Of a DNA stretch of 54,363 bases, positions 34,481 through 42,928 are shown in pieces. Source of the DNA: Bacillota bacterium (GTDB lineage Bacteria; Bacillota; Clostridia; Oscillospirales; Acutalibacteraceae). The position numbers were made by a program, and so were the translations under genes. The DNA is taken from contig JAEZFF010000095.1 of assembly GCA_023417635.1 (NCBI GenBank), positions 1 to 54,363 of the forward strand. Reading direction: 5' to 3'. The notes below the pieces were generated by a model. It searched no databases and was not told the origin of the DNA. It worked only from the letters and a program-made list of their open reading frames with translations. Position 1 is the first letter of the stretch. Every line of letters starts with the position of its first letter.

Positions 34481-37303
34481 ATGTCTGCAAAGACCATATT
34501 TGTAAAGGGTGCCAGAGAGCACAATCTGAAGAACATTGATATTGAACTTCCGCGGGACAAGCTGATTGTTTTTACAGGGCTTTCCGGTTCCGGAAAATCA
34601 TCGCTGGCATTTGACACAATTTATGCCGAAGGGCGGCGTCGCTATGTGGAATCCCTTTCCTCGTATGCACGTCAGTTCCTCGGCCAGGTCGAAAAACCGG
34701 ATGTTGACTATATTGATGGGCTATCTCCGGCTATTTCCATTGACCAGAAAACCACATCAAAGAATCCGCGCTCCACAGTGGGAACCGTAACGGAAATCTA
34801 TGACTATCTGCGCCTGCTTTACGCACGCATAGGTATTCCGCACTGCCCGGTGTGCGGCCGCGAAATTCGCCAGCAGACGGTGGACCAGATTGTAGACCAG
34901 GTGCTGTCGCTGCGTGAAGGGACAAAAGTCCTCATCCTCTCACCAGTCGTCCGCGCACGGAAGGGTGAACACCTGAAAGAACTGGATGCCGCACGGCGAA
35001 GCGGGTTTGTACGTGTCCGTGCAGATGGAATCCTTTATGACCTTTCAGAAAATATTCCGCTCGAAAAAAACAAGAAACATACGATTGAAGTTGTAGTAGA
35101 CCGGCTTGTTATCCACCCGGAAATCCGTTCCAGACTGGCTGATTCGATTGAAACAGCCTCTTCGCTTTCCAATGGACTTATTGTTGTAAATGTTGTGGAT
35201 GGGGAAGATCACCTGTTTTCGCAAAACTATGCCTGCCCGGAGCACGGTATCAGTGTGGAAGAGCTGACGCCGCGGATGTTTTCATTTAACAGCCCGTTCG
35301 GCGCTTGTCCTAAATGTTCAGGTCTCGGCGTGTTTATGAAAATTGACCCAAGCCGGATTATACCGGATAAGTCCCTTTCCATTAACCAGGGAGGGTTGAA
35401 AGCCGGTGGATGGGCAATGGAGGGCAACACCATAGCCGCCATGTACATGAATGCCCTTGCAAAGCGCTACCATTTTTCACTTGATACTCCGATTGAAAAA
35501 CTTTCCCCGGAAATCATCGATGTTCTTCTCTATGGTACAAAAGGTGAAAAAATAAAAGTCCAGCGGGATAGCAGCTTTGGCCGCAGCACCTATGAAACCG
35601 AGTTCGAGGGTATTATCAATAACCTTGAACGGCGCTTTCATGAAACGCAGAGCAACTGGATTCGTGATGAAATTCAAAATTATATGAGTGCGATTCCATG
35701 CGATGCCTGCCACGGAAAGCGTCTTTCGCCCATAAGCCTTGCTGTTACGGTAGGCGGAATCAATATTGCAGAATTCTGCGATATGTCCATTTCCGATTCA
35801 CTTGACTTTGCCAACAATCTCAAATTGACCGAGCGGGAGAATACAATCGCACGGCTTATCCTGAGGGAAATTAAAAGCCGCCTTGGCTTTTTAAAAAATG
35901 TCGGCCTCGAGTATCTCACACTTTCCCGACCGGCTGGAACACTTTCCGGCGGTGAAAGCCAGCGTATTCGCCTTGCTACGCAGATTGGTTCTTCGCTGAC
36001 CGGCGTCCTGTATATCCTTGATGAGCCGAGTATTGGTCTTCATCAGCGCGACAATGCCAAGCTCCTCGCAACGCTGAAGCATCTGCGTGACCTTGGCAAT
36101 ACTGTTATTGTGGTAGAACATGATGAAGAAACCATGTGGGCTTCCGACCATATTGTCGACATTGGCCCGGGCGCCGGGGTCCACGGCGGCAAGGTTGTGT
36201 TCAGCGGAAAGGTACAGGACATTGTAAACTGCAAGGAATCTATTACCGGCCAGTACCTGAGCGGACGCAAAAAAGTAGAAGTGCCGGAAAAGCGCCGAAA
36301 GGGCAATGGTAAAAAGCTGAAAATCATCGGTGCTTCTCAGAACAATTTAAAAAACATCGATGTTTCAATCCCCCTCGGCACATTTGTCTGTGTCACAGGC
36401 GTTTCCGGTTCCGGAAAATCGTCGCTTATTAATGAAATCCTGTACAAATACCTCGCGGCGGAGCTGAATGGAGCGAAATGTCACCCGGGAAATTTTAAGA
36501 AGATAACTGGGCTTTCGGCACTTGATAAAGTCATAGCAATCGATCAGTCGCCGATTGGCCGTACGCCACGCTCTAACCCCGCAACTTACACCGGTGTGTT
36601 TAACGACATCCGAACTCTGTATGCGTCTACACAGGAAGCAAAGATGCACGGCTTTACCTCCAGCCGCTTTTCCTTTAATGTAAAAGGCGGCCGCTGCGAA
36701 GCCTGCCAGGGTGACGGTATCATCAAAATTGAAATGAATTTTCTGCCGGATGTTTATGTTCCGTGCGAAGTCTGCAAGGGCAAACGATACAATCGGGAAA
36801 CACTTGAGATAAAGTATAAGGGCAAAAGCATTTATGATGTGCTTGAAATGACGGTGGAAGAGGGACTTTCCTTCTTCAGCAGCATCCCAAGAATTGCCCG
36901 GAAACTGCAGACTCTTCAGGATGTCGGTTTGGGCTACATTAAAATAGGACAGCCTGCAACGACTCTTTCCGGCGGTGAGGCACAGCGTGTGAAACTTGCC
37001 GCAGAACTTGGCAAACGTGCAACCGGCCGTACCATCTATCTTTTGGATGAACCGACGACAGGCCTGCATATCGCAGACGTTCACAAATTAATTGACGTTC
37101 TTCAAAAGCTGGTGGATGCCGGAAACACTGTGCTTGTGATTGAACATAACCTTGACCTCATCAAAACAGCCGATTATATTATTGACCTTGGCCCGGAAGG
37201 CGGAAACGGCGGCGGGCAGATTGTAGCCTGCGGCACGCCAGAACAGGTGGCAAAGGTTCCGGAATCCTATACAGGCCAGTACCTGAAAAAGATGCTGAAA
37301 TAA
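34481..37303 (+). CDS. uvrA: Excinuclease ABC subunit A
   Basis: Damage-recognition ATPase of nucleotide excision repair. It has 940 residues with two ABC modules. Walker A motifs are GLSGSGKSSLAFDT near the N-terminus and GVSGSGKSSLINEI in the second half. ABC signatures are LSGGESQRIRLATQIG and LSGGEAQRVKLAAELG. Zinc-finger cysteines are seen in CPVCGRE, CPKCSGLG and CEACQGDG. It is the last gene of pyrE-radC-uvrB-uvrA and is followed by two terminators. Confidence 0.97.
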   Translation: MSAKTIFVKGAREHNLKNIDIELPRDKLIVFTGLSGSGKSSLAFDTIYAEGRRRYVESLSSYARQFLGQVEKPDVDYIDGLSPAISIDQKTTSKNPRSTVGTVTEIYDYLRLLYARIGIPHCPVCGREIRQQTVDQIVDQVLSLREGTKVLILSPVVRARKGEHLKELDAARRSGFVRVRADGILYDLSENIPLEKNKKHTIEVVVDRLVIHPEIRSRLADSIETASSLSNGLIVVNVVDGEDHLFSQNYACPEHGISVEELTPRMFSFNSPFGACPKCSGLGVFMKIDPSRIIPDKSLSINQGGLKAGGWAMEGNTIAAMYMNALAKRYHFSLDTPIEKLSPEIIDVLLYGTKGEKIKVQRDSSFGRSTYETEFEGIINNLERRFHETQSNWIRDEIQNYMSAIPCDACHGKRLSPISLAVTVGGINIAEFCDMSISDSLDFANNLKLTERENTIARLILREIKSRLGFLKNVGLEYLTLSRPAGTLSGGESQRIRLATQIGSSLTGVLYILDEPSIGLHQRDNAKLLATLKHLRDLGNTVIVVEHDEETMWASDHIVDIGPGAGVHGGKVVFSGKVQDIVNCKESITGQYLSGRKKVEVPEKRRKGNGKKLKIIGASQNNLKNIDVSIPLGTFVCVTGVSGSGKSSLINEILYKYLAAELNGAKCHPGNFKKITGLSALDKVIAIDQSPIGRTPRSNPATYTGVFNDIRTLYASTQEAKMHGFTSSRFSFNVKGGRCEACQGDGIIKIEMNFLPDVYVPCEVCKGKRYNRETLEIKYKGKSIYDVLEMTVEEGLSFFSSIPRIARKLQTLQDVGLGYIKIGQPATTLSGGEAQRVKLAAELGKRATGRTIYLLDEPTTGLHIADVHKLIDVLQKLVDAGNTVLVIEHNLDLIKTADYIIDLGPEGGNGGGQIVACGTPEQVAKVPESYTGQYLKKMLK

Positions 37304-37314
37304 TTTTTTTTTTT

Positions 37315-37346
37315 GCGAACGCTCTGAAAAGGGCGTTCGCTTTTTT
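37315..37346 (+). terminator. Terminator after uvrA (first)
   Basis: GCGAACGC / GCGTTCGC stem (37315-37322 with 37333-37340), then TTTTTT. A T-run also precedes the stem. Confidence 0.9.
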
Positions 37347-37350
37347 AACG

Positions 37351-37382
37351 GCACAGGCGGATTTTTTCTGCCTGTGCTTTTT
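37351..37382 (+). terminator. Terminator after uvrA (second, tandem)
   Basis: GCACAGGC / GCCTGTGC stem (37351-37358 with 37370-37377), then TTTTTC. It lies just downstream of the first and gives a double stop before the spoIIIA operon. Confidence 0.85.
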
Positions 37383-37473
37383 CTTTGCAAAACATGTCCT
37401 CTTTTCTTTTGGAAAGGTTCTAACGCAGAAACTTTGTCCATAAGTATGTTGTGTGAAGGGAGAGGACAAGGCA

Positions 37474-38493
37474 ATGAATCAGCAGAAAGAAAAACGCTTT
37501 GACTCCGCAGCGGAAGGGGTATGCGAAAGGATCCACCGCTGCCTTGTGGCTTTGCCCGCTGATGTAAAAGGGCAAACTCAGGAAATTCGGCTGCGCATCA
37601 ACCGCCCGGTCACCATAAGCTGCCCTAATGGGATTTATTTTGTAAAAGGAAACGGCGGCATTGGGTGTCTTGCCGGTCGGGACAGCATCATTGCGGAAAA
37701 ACCAGATTTGGAAGAGAGCTTCCGCATCCTGTGCGGAAATTCTGTTTACAGCCATGAAACAGAAATTCGAAGCGGGTTTATCACTCTGCGCGGTGGTCAT
37801 CGCGCAGGAATCAGCGGCACGGCTGTTTTTCAGAACAGAACCATTTCCGGTATGAAAGATATTTCATCCATTAACATCCGCGTTGCACGCGAAGTGCCGG
37901 GCTGTGCCGATAAACTGCTGGATCGGCTGAAGGATTTCTTAAACGGGGGCCTCCTTCTAGCAGGGCCTCCTTCCAGCGGTAAAACGACGCTGCTGCGTGA
38001 TATCGCACGCCAGCTTTCCAGCGGAACAAGAGGCAATATCCGTAAGGTTGCTATTGTTGATGAGCGCGGCGAGATTGCCGGTACCTTTCATGGTGTACCG
38101 CAGAACAATATTGGCCTTTGCTGTGATGTACTGGACGGCTATCCCAAAGCGGAAGGAATTCTCATGGCGGTTCGCTGTCTTTCGCCGCAGTACATTATCT
38201 GCGATGAGTTGGGTTCGGAAGAAGAGACCCGTGCAGTAGAGCAAAGCCTGAATGCAGGCGTCAGCATCATTGCCAGCATCCATGCTGGCAGTATGAAAGA
38301 ACTGTGCCGCCGCAGACAGGCTGCTGCCCTTTTGCAGACAGGTGCTTTTTCCTCTGCCGCGCTTTTGCGGGGCTCCGAGTCACCGGGAAGTATCGAAAAA
38401 ATTTACAGGGCAGGTGATCTGCTTGCTGAAGCTGATCGGCGCGCTTCTCCTGATTGCCGCGGGGTCACTCGCGGGCTATATGGAATCGCATAA
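37474..38493 (+). CDS. spoIIIAA: Stage III sporulation protein AA (secretion ATPase-like)
   Basis: Cytoplasmic ATPase of the mother-cell SpoIIIA-SpoIIQ channel, related to type II/IV secretion ATPases. It has 339 residues. Walker A is LAGPPSSGKTTLLRDIARQL. AIVDERGEIAGTFHG and PQYIICDELGSEEETRAVEQ (Walker B region) follow. The chosen ATG has GAGG eight bases upstream. The C-terminal tail overlaps the spoIIIAB start by about 71 bases. No convincing sigma-E promoter was identified upstream, although one is expected for this operon. Confidence 0.95.
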   Translation: MNQQKEKRFDSAAEGVCERIHRCLVALPADVKGQTQEIRLRINRPVTISCPNGIYFVKGNGGIGCLAGRDSIIAEKPDLEESFRILCGNSVYSHETEIRSGFITLRGGHRAGISGTAVFQNRTISGMKDISSINIRVAREVPGCADKLLDRLKDFLNGGLLLAGPPSSGKTTLLRDIARQLSSGTRGNIRKVAIVDERGEIAGTFHGVPQNNIGLCCDVLDGYPKAEGILMAVRCLSPQYIICDELGSEEETRAVEQSLNAGVSIIASIHAGSMKELCRRRQAAALLQTGAFSSAALLRGSESPGSIEKIYRAGDLLAEADRRASPDCRGVTRGLYGIA

Positions 38494-38917
38494 GTTGGAA
38501 CTTCGGGTTGAAAAGCTTGAGGCGTTTCTTCGTTTCCTTTCAGCGGCATGTGCTGAAATACGGTATTCATCCATGCCGGTCGCGGCCATTCTACAGTCAC
38601 ATAGTGAAGGAATTAACTTCTTTTCAAAAATAAAAGGAGAGGATGCAAAAAAAAACTGGCTTTCCGCGTGGAGCGGAGCCGTTTCGGAATATGCGCCAGG
38701 CGAAGGCTTTTCGCAGAAAGACGTGGAACTCCTGAAAGGCTTTGGCGCAGGTTTTGGCACAAGCGATACACAGGGTCAACTGGCGCATTTCAGTCTTTAC
38801 CAGAATCTTGCGTCAGCCGCACTGAAGGACGCAAAGGAAAACCGCAGCAGGAAATCTAAATTATATCTGATGCTCGGCATTTTCGGGGGCGTTTCCGCCG
38901 CTATTTTGCTGTGCTGA
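38423..38917 (+). CDS. spoIIIAB: Stage III sporulation protein AB
   Basis: 164-residue membrane protein of the SpoIIIA complex. An N-terminal membrane helix (MLKLIGALLLIAAGSLAGYM) is followed by a helical soluble region, like a type II secretion F-domain, and a C-terminal hydrophobic end. I chose the TTG at 38423. AGGTGATC just upstream matches the 16S 3' end well, and the protein then starts exactly as family members do; a GTG nine bases earlier is the alternative. It overlaps spoIIIAA by 71 bases. Confidence 0.88.
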   Translation: MLKLIGALLLIAAGSLAGYMESHKLELRVEKLEAFLRFLSAACAEIRYSSMPVAAILQSHSEGINFFSKIKGEDAKKNWLSAWSGAVSEYAPGEGFSQKDVELLKGFGAGFGTSDTQGQLAHFSLYQNLASAALKDAKENRSRKSKLYLMLGIFGGVSAAILLC

Positions 38918-38933
38918 AATCGGAGGAATTAAA

Positions 38934-39128
38934 ATGAGTGTGGATTTGATTTTCAAAATTGCCGCCATTGGCATTATCGTTGCCGTTCTAAATCAGCTTT
39001 TAATCCGTTCCGGCCGGGAAGATCAGGCTATGATGACTACCATTGCAGGGCTGATTGTTGTACTGATGATGATTATTCAGCAAATCAGTATTCTGTTTAA
39101 GTCAATCAAATCCATTTTTGGGCTTTAA
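38934..39128 (+). CDS. spoIIIAC: Stage III sporulation protein AC
   Basis: 64-residue membrane protein with two helices (about 5-24 and 34-53), the usual size. LIFKIAAIGIIVAVLNQLLI and the GREDQAMM turn are characteristic. It is part of the eight-gene operon, with an AATCGGAGG ribosome site before the ATG and spoIIIAD three bases after its stop. Confidence 0.94.
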   Translation: MSVDLIFKIAAIGIIVAVLNQLLIRSGREDQAMMTTIAGLIVVLMMIIQQISILFKSIKSIFGL

Positions 39129-39131
39129 ACA

Positions 39132-39521
39132 ATGAATGTTATTGGAATTGCCGGGATAGCAATCTGTGCCGCTGTGATAGCGGCCACACTGCGCAGGTAT
39201 CACCAAGAGTACGCCATTCTGGTTAGCATAGCGGCCGGCATTGTAATTCTGCTGAGTCTTCTTTCCAGCATTTCACCAGCAATCCGGCAGATCAGCACAT
39301 TACTTTCCACCGCTGGGCTGGAACCGGATTATGCCGTTATCTTGTTTAAAACCATTGGCATCTGTTTTCTGGCACAGTTCGCAGCGGATTCCTGCCGAGA
39401 TGCCGGCGAAAATGCCCTTGCTGCCAAAGTGGAATTGGCAGGGAAACTTGCTATTGTAGTTCTCGCTCTGCCGCTTTTTGAAAAGATTGCGCAGACGGCA
39501 ACGGGCCTGATACGAGGATGA
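39132..39521 (+). CDS. spoIIIAD: Stage III sporulation protein AD
   Basis: 129-residue membrane protein with about four helices. Family features include LRRYHQEYAILVSIAAGIVI and the region FKTIGICFLAQFAADSCRDAG, ending in LPLFEKIAQTATGLIRG. It immediately follows spoIIIAC and touches spoIIIAE. It is thought to contribute to the export apparatus-like part of the channel. Confidence 0.94.
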   Translation: MNVIGIAGIAICAAVIAATLRRYHQEYAILVSIAAGIVILLSLLSSISPAIRQISTLLSTAGLEPDYAVILFKTIGICFLAQFAADSCRDAGENALAAKVELAGKLAIVVLALPLFEKIAQTATGLIRG

Positions 39522-39544
39522 AAAAGAAAGAGGAAAATGGAAAG

Positions 39545-40702
39545 ATGATGAAAAAAATAATCTGCTTTCTTTTCCTTTTAGTTGCTGCTTTTTCGCTTTG
39601 CACGGAAGCACACGCTGAAACAGTAGGTGCTTCACATCCGGATTATAGCAGCAGCAGTGAGCTTGCAGAGCAGAGCGGAGCAGCAAGCCTGCCGGACAAA
39701 CTTCCAGAGGAAACGAAAAAGATGCTTCAGGGGCTCGGCGTTGATGGCTCCAACTGGTCTTCCGTTACGTCCATAACGCCGCAGAATTATTTTCAAAAAA
39801 TTCTGTCTGTGTTTTCCGGGCAGTTGAAACATCCGCTTCGGGTATTCGCCTCGGCTGTTTCCATTATCCTTTTGTGTGCTCTGATTAGTGGCATGAAGCT
39901 TTCATTTGGAGAAAAGCCGCTGGGTGGGGTAGTAGGCACCGTGGGGACTCTCTGTATGTGCGCTGTGATTATCCAGCCCATCGTATCCTGCATTTCAGAT
40001 GCAGCGGAAGTTTTGAAAGCCTCTTCTGCCTTTTTACTCGCGTGCGTTCCAGTGCTTACGGCAGTTATGGCTGCGGCGGGGCAAGCTGTTACAGCCGGTT
40101 CCTACCATATTTTGATGATGGCAGCCGGGAATGCAATCTCGCTTTTTGCCTCAACTTTCTTAGTGCCGATGATGAACATATTCCTTGCTCTGTCCGTTGT
40201 TTCATCTGTTTCGCCAGGAATTCATCTGAATGGTTTCTGCAGTGTTCTGAACAAAATTGTTAAGTGGATTATGGGACTCGGCATGACTCTGTTTACCGGC
40301 CTTGTTACCACACACTCCCTCGTCGCCGCTTCTCAGGACAGTACCACTGCCAAAGCCGCTAAATTTGTTGTGGGTAGTTTTGTCCCGGTTGTAGGCAGTG
40401 CCCTTGGTGAAGCACTAAACACGGTTTCCGGCTGCGTAAAGATGCTGAAGTCCGGCATAGGGGCATTTGGGCTGCTTGCGGGGCTGCTCATTTTTCTTCC
40501 GGTTCTGGCGGAATGTATGCTCTGGATTATTACGCTGATGCTATGTTCCGGCATAAGCCAGGTCTTCGAACTGGATGGTATTACGGGATTATTAAAAGCC
40601 GCATCGGATGTTGTTTCCACTATGCTTTCCATTCTGCTCTGCTGTATGACCGTTTTGATTATTTCTACGGTCGTCATGCTTTTAATAGGAGGGGCAACAT
40701 GA
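39545..40702 (+). CDS. spoIIIAE: Stage III sporulation protein AE
   Basis: Polytopic membrane protein, the likely export-gate component of the SpoIIIA channel. It has 385 residues. An N-terminal signal sequence (KKIICFLFLLVAAFS, then TEAHAE) precedes a soluble segment and about seven to eight helices. I chose the ATG at 39545, with AGAGGA ten bases upstream and directly before the signal peptide. An in-frame ATG at 39518 overlapping spoIIIAD by four bases is also possible. It overlaps spoIIIAF by four bases. Confidence 0.93.
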   Translation: MMKKIICFLFLLVAAFSLCTEAHAETVGASHPDYSSSSELAEQSGAASLPDKLPEETKKMLQGLGVDGSNWSSVTSITPQNYFQKILSVFSGQLKHPLRVFASAVSIILLCALISGMKLSFGEKPLGGVVGTVGTLCMCAVIIQPIVSCISDAAEVLKASSAFLLACVPVLTAVMAAAGQAVTAGSYHILMMAAGNAISLFASTFLVPMMNIFLALSVVSSVSPGIHLNGFCSVLNKIVKWIMGLGMTLFTGLVTTHSLVAASQDSTTAKAAKFVVGSFVPVVGSALGEALNTVSGCVKMLKSGIGAFGLLAGLLIFLPVLAECMLWIITLMLCSGISQVFELDGITGLLKAASDVVSTMLSILLCCMTVLIISTVVMLLIGGAT

Positions 40703-41181
40703 AAGAGATTCAGCAGTGGACGGCTGTTATTTGCCTGGCAGCACTTACCGCAACGCTGGCGCAGTGGCTTCTGCCGCCCGGTTGCATGGAACGCATGGGA
40801 AAATTTATTGTTGGCGCTTTCATTGTCTGCGTTATGATTTCACCAATCTCAAAATTTGTGCCGCAGGCGAATTTGGCCCTTTCGGGATCAACAAATCCCG
40901 AAAAACAGCAAAGTGAACAGCTTGAAAACACGGTTGAAAATCAGGTGGAGGAAGAATCCAGAAAAAGTATTACAAGCCTTGTAACGGCTGAATTAAGCCG
41001 TATCGGCATGAAATGCAAAAATGTTCAGGTCACCATGGATAGAAACAAAGATGGCCGCATATCAATTACTAAAGTGATTGTCTGCCTGAATAGTAAAAAT
41101 GCAGCCGATGCACGGACGGCAAAAGAATACCTTGAAAAAGAGCTTCAGCTAAAGACGGAGGTCGTTTTAAATGGCGGCTGA
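40699..41181 (+). CDS. spoIIIAF: Stage III sporulation protein AF
   Basis: 160 residues with two N-terminal membrane helices (about 7-24 and 36-54) and a ring-forming soluble domain. AGGAGGGG lies four bases before the ATG, which overlaps the spoIIIAE stop. GKFIVGAFIVCVMISPISKF is the family pattern. It overlaps spoIIIAG by 11 bases. Confidence 0.92.
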   Translation: MKEIQQWTAVICLAALTATLAQWLLPPGCMERMGKFIVGAFIVCVMISPISKFVPQANLALSGSTNPEKQQSEQLENTVENQVEEESRKSITSLVTAELSRIGMKCKNVQVTMDRNKDGRISITKVIVCLNSKNAADARTAKEYLEKELQLKTEVVLNGG

Positions 41182-41779
41182 AAAAGACAAGACGGAAGGA
41201 AAAACAAAGGCACTGTTTCAAAAGCTCGCAGAAAATGATACTTGCCGAAGAATCATTGTGTGGGCGGGTATTCTGGGAATTGCACTCATCCTGATTTCCG
41301 GAAATTTGAAAAGCTGCAGCACGCCGGTATCGGCAGGCGCAGCATCGTCCGCTTCATCGGTGCATCCAGCACTTTCAGCGGAAGCCTATGAACAGCAGAT
41401 GGCAAAACAGCTTTCTGGCATTGTTTCACAGATTGACGGAGTTGGCCGTGCGCAGGTTATGGTAACTTTGGAACAGACTTCTCAAAATATTTACGCAACA
41501 CAGGAAAAAACAAGCGACCAGCAGACAAGTGAAAATGCGGAAAGCGGAAGCGGAAAGCAAGAAACCAACAACAGCGACGAAAAGAACTATTTAATTGTAA
41601 AAGATGAAAACGGCACAGAGCGTACAGTTCCGGTAACGGAAATCCAGCCGCTGGTAAAAGGCGTTGTTGTTGTCTGCGACGGCGGAGGCGACCCGAAAGT
41701 GCAGCAAAGCATCACTGATGCTGTTACAACAGCTTTGCATATCTCATCCACACGGGTATGCGTTATAAAGGCAAAATAA
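41171..41779 (+). CDS. spoIIIAG: Stage III sporulation protein AG
   Basis: 202 residues. One membrane helix (about 24-43, IIVWAGILGIALILISG) precedes a periplasmic-side ring domain of the FliF/YscJ kind, seen in QLSGIVSQIDGVGRAQVMVT and the later PLVKGVVVVCDGGGDPKVQ. A Ser/Glu/Asn-rich insertion (about 117-138) interrupts the domain, as in Bacillus. It forms the large ring in the intermembrane space between mother cell and forespore. Confidence 0.93.
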   Translation: MAAEKDKTEGKTKALFQKLAENDTCRRIIVWAGILGIALILISGNLKSCSTPVSAGAASSASSVHPALSAEAYEQQMAKQLSGIVSQIDGVGRAQVMVTLEQTSQNIYATQEKTSDQQTSENAESGSGKQETNNSDEKNYLIVKDENGTERTVPVTEIQPLVKGVVVVCDGGGDPKVQQSITDAVTTALHISSTRVCVIKAK

Positions 41780-41804
41780 TATTAAGGTCAGGGGGAATCA
41801 AGTT

Positions 41805-42401
41805 ATGACAATGGGCAAACGGCAGTTGGTGCTTGCTGCTTTGGTTGTTGCGCTCGGGGCAGCCGTATACCTCAACTGCGTATTTTCCGGCAACGGTGCA
41901 CAGAAGCTTCCAGCTACACAGGCCGTTGCATCCGGTACGGATCGGCAGTTTGGGCAAACACTGCTGGTAAATGCAAGTGCTGCTTCGGCAAGCAAAAAGG
42001 CCGTTTCCAAGCCTGGTAAAACGCCAGCTGCCAAAACCGCAGCTTCTGGCACAGACGATTATTTCAGCCAGGCAAGACTTTCGCGGCAGAAAGCTCAGGA
42101 TACTGCCAAAGAAGATATTACGAAACTTCTGGAAGATACCAAAGCAAACACAACTGTGAAAAAAGATGCTGTGACAAAAGCTGCCGTTATTACACAGAAT
42201 CTTCTGCGTGAAGCAGATATTGAAACACTTGTAAAGGCAAAGGGATACCAGGACTGCATTGCGACATTGAATAATGACCAGTGCAATGTCATTGTAAAGA
42301 CAAAAACGCCAAAACAGAGTGACGCCATTGTAATACAGGATATTGTAGCAGGGCAGACTGGGCTTTCTTTCGACAAAATAAAAATTATTGAGCGTACGTA
42401 G
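41805..42401 (+). CDS. spoIIIAH: Stage III sporulation protein AH
   Basis: 198 residues. An N-terminal helix (about 7-25) is followed by an Ala/Ser/Lys linker and a C-terminal domain that binds SpoIIQ across the intermembrane space. The C-terminus has KGYQDCIATLNNDQCNVIVK and QDIVAGQTGLSFDKIKIIE, the usual ending. It is the last gene of the operon. SpoIIQ is not in the window. Confidence 0.93.
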   Translation: MTMGKRQLVLAALVVALGAAVYLNCVFSGNGAQKLPATQAVASGTDRQFGQTLLVNASAASASKKAVSKPGKTPAAKTAASGTDDYFSQARLSRQKAQDTAKEDITKLLEDTKANTTVKKDAVTKAAVITQNLLREADIETLVKAKGYQDCIATLNNDQCNVIVKTKTPKQSDAIVIQDIVAGQTGLSFDKIKIIERT

Positions 42402-42429
42402 TTGAGTTTACGGGGAAATGTGGTATAAT
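42402..42429 (+). promoter_or_regulatory. Extended -10 promoter upstream of nusB
   Basis: TTGAGT (42402-42407), 16-base spacer, TGG-TATAAT (42421-42429). The -10 sits between the halves of an inverted repeat (ACGGGG 42410-42415, CCCCGT 42432-42437). It lies directly after the spoIIIAH stop and upstream of a terminator. Confidence 0.65.
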
Positions 42430-42469
42430 AACCCCGTGGAAGCTTGAAAATTTACAGCGGATTTTTTAC

Positions 42470-42499
42470 AGTCCTCCACATTTGTGGAGGACTTTTTTT
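42470..42499 (+). terminator. Intrinsic terminator in the nusB leader
   Basis: An 11-bp perfect stem AGTCCTCCACA / TGTGGAGGACT (42470-42480 with 42483-42493), then seven T. It ends spoIIIA transcripts but also stands between the 42.4-kb promoter and nusB, so it may act as an attenuator. Confidence 0.9.
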
Positions 42500-42520
42500 A
42501 TCCGAAAACCGGAGGATTTT

Positions 42521-42928
42521 ATGAATCGTAGAAAATTACGTGAGCAGGCGTTTGTGCTGATCTTTGAAAGAAGTTTCAGCCATGAAACAACCCGCTCTAT
42601 TATAGACACAGCAGAAATGTCGGAGGATGTTCATATTGAAGAATTTGCTGAAAAAACCGCGTGCGGCGTTGAGAAACATGAAGCGGAAATAGACGCTGTA
42701 ATTCAAAAATATATCCGAGGGTGGGCGTTCAGCCGCCTTTCAAAAGTTTCCCTTGCGCTTTTGAGGCTTGCGCTGTATGAGATGAAGTTTGAGCCGGATA
42801 TGCCCATAAGCGTTTCCATTAACGAAGCCGTAAGCCTTGCAAAAAAATATGGCGGCGAGGAAGACGCGCCGTTTATAAATGGTGTTCTTGGCTCTGCCGC
42901 AAAAGAGATCGGTGAAAAAAATGCCTGA
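42521..42928 (+). CDS. nusB: Transcription antitermination factor NusB
   Basis: RNA-binding helical protein acting with NusE (S10) in rRNA antitermination. It has 135 residues. MNRRKLREQAFVLIFE opens it, and the second half has the conserved ISVSINEAVSLAKKYGGE and PFINGVLGSAAKEI. GGAGG lies five bases before the ATG. It overlaps the next gene by eight bases. All transcription into it must pass the strong terminator just upstream. Confidence 0.95.
   Translation: MNRRKLREQAFVLIFERSFSHETTRSIIDTAEMSEDVHIEEFAEKTACGVEKHEAEIDAVIQKYIRGWAFSRLSKVSLALLRLALYEMKFEPDMPISVSINEAVSLAKKYGGEEDAPFINGVLGSAAKEIGEKNA

Noticed and set aside
36365..37084. 239-residue open frame on the minus strand
   Set aside because: It is antisense to uvrA with no recognisable domain; it follows the codon pattern of uvrA read backwards.
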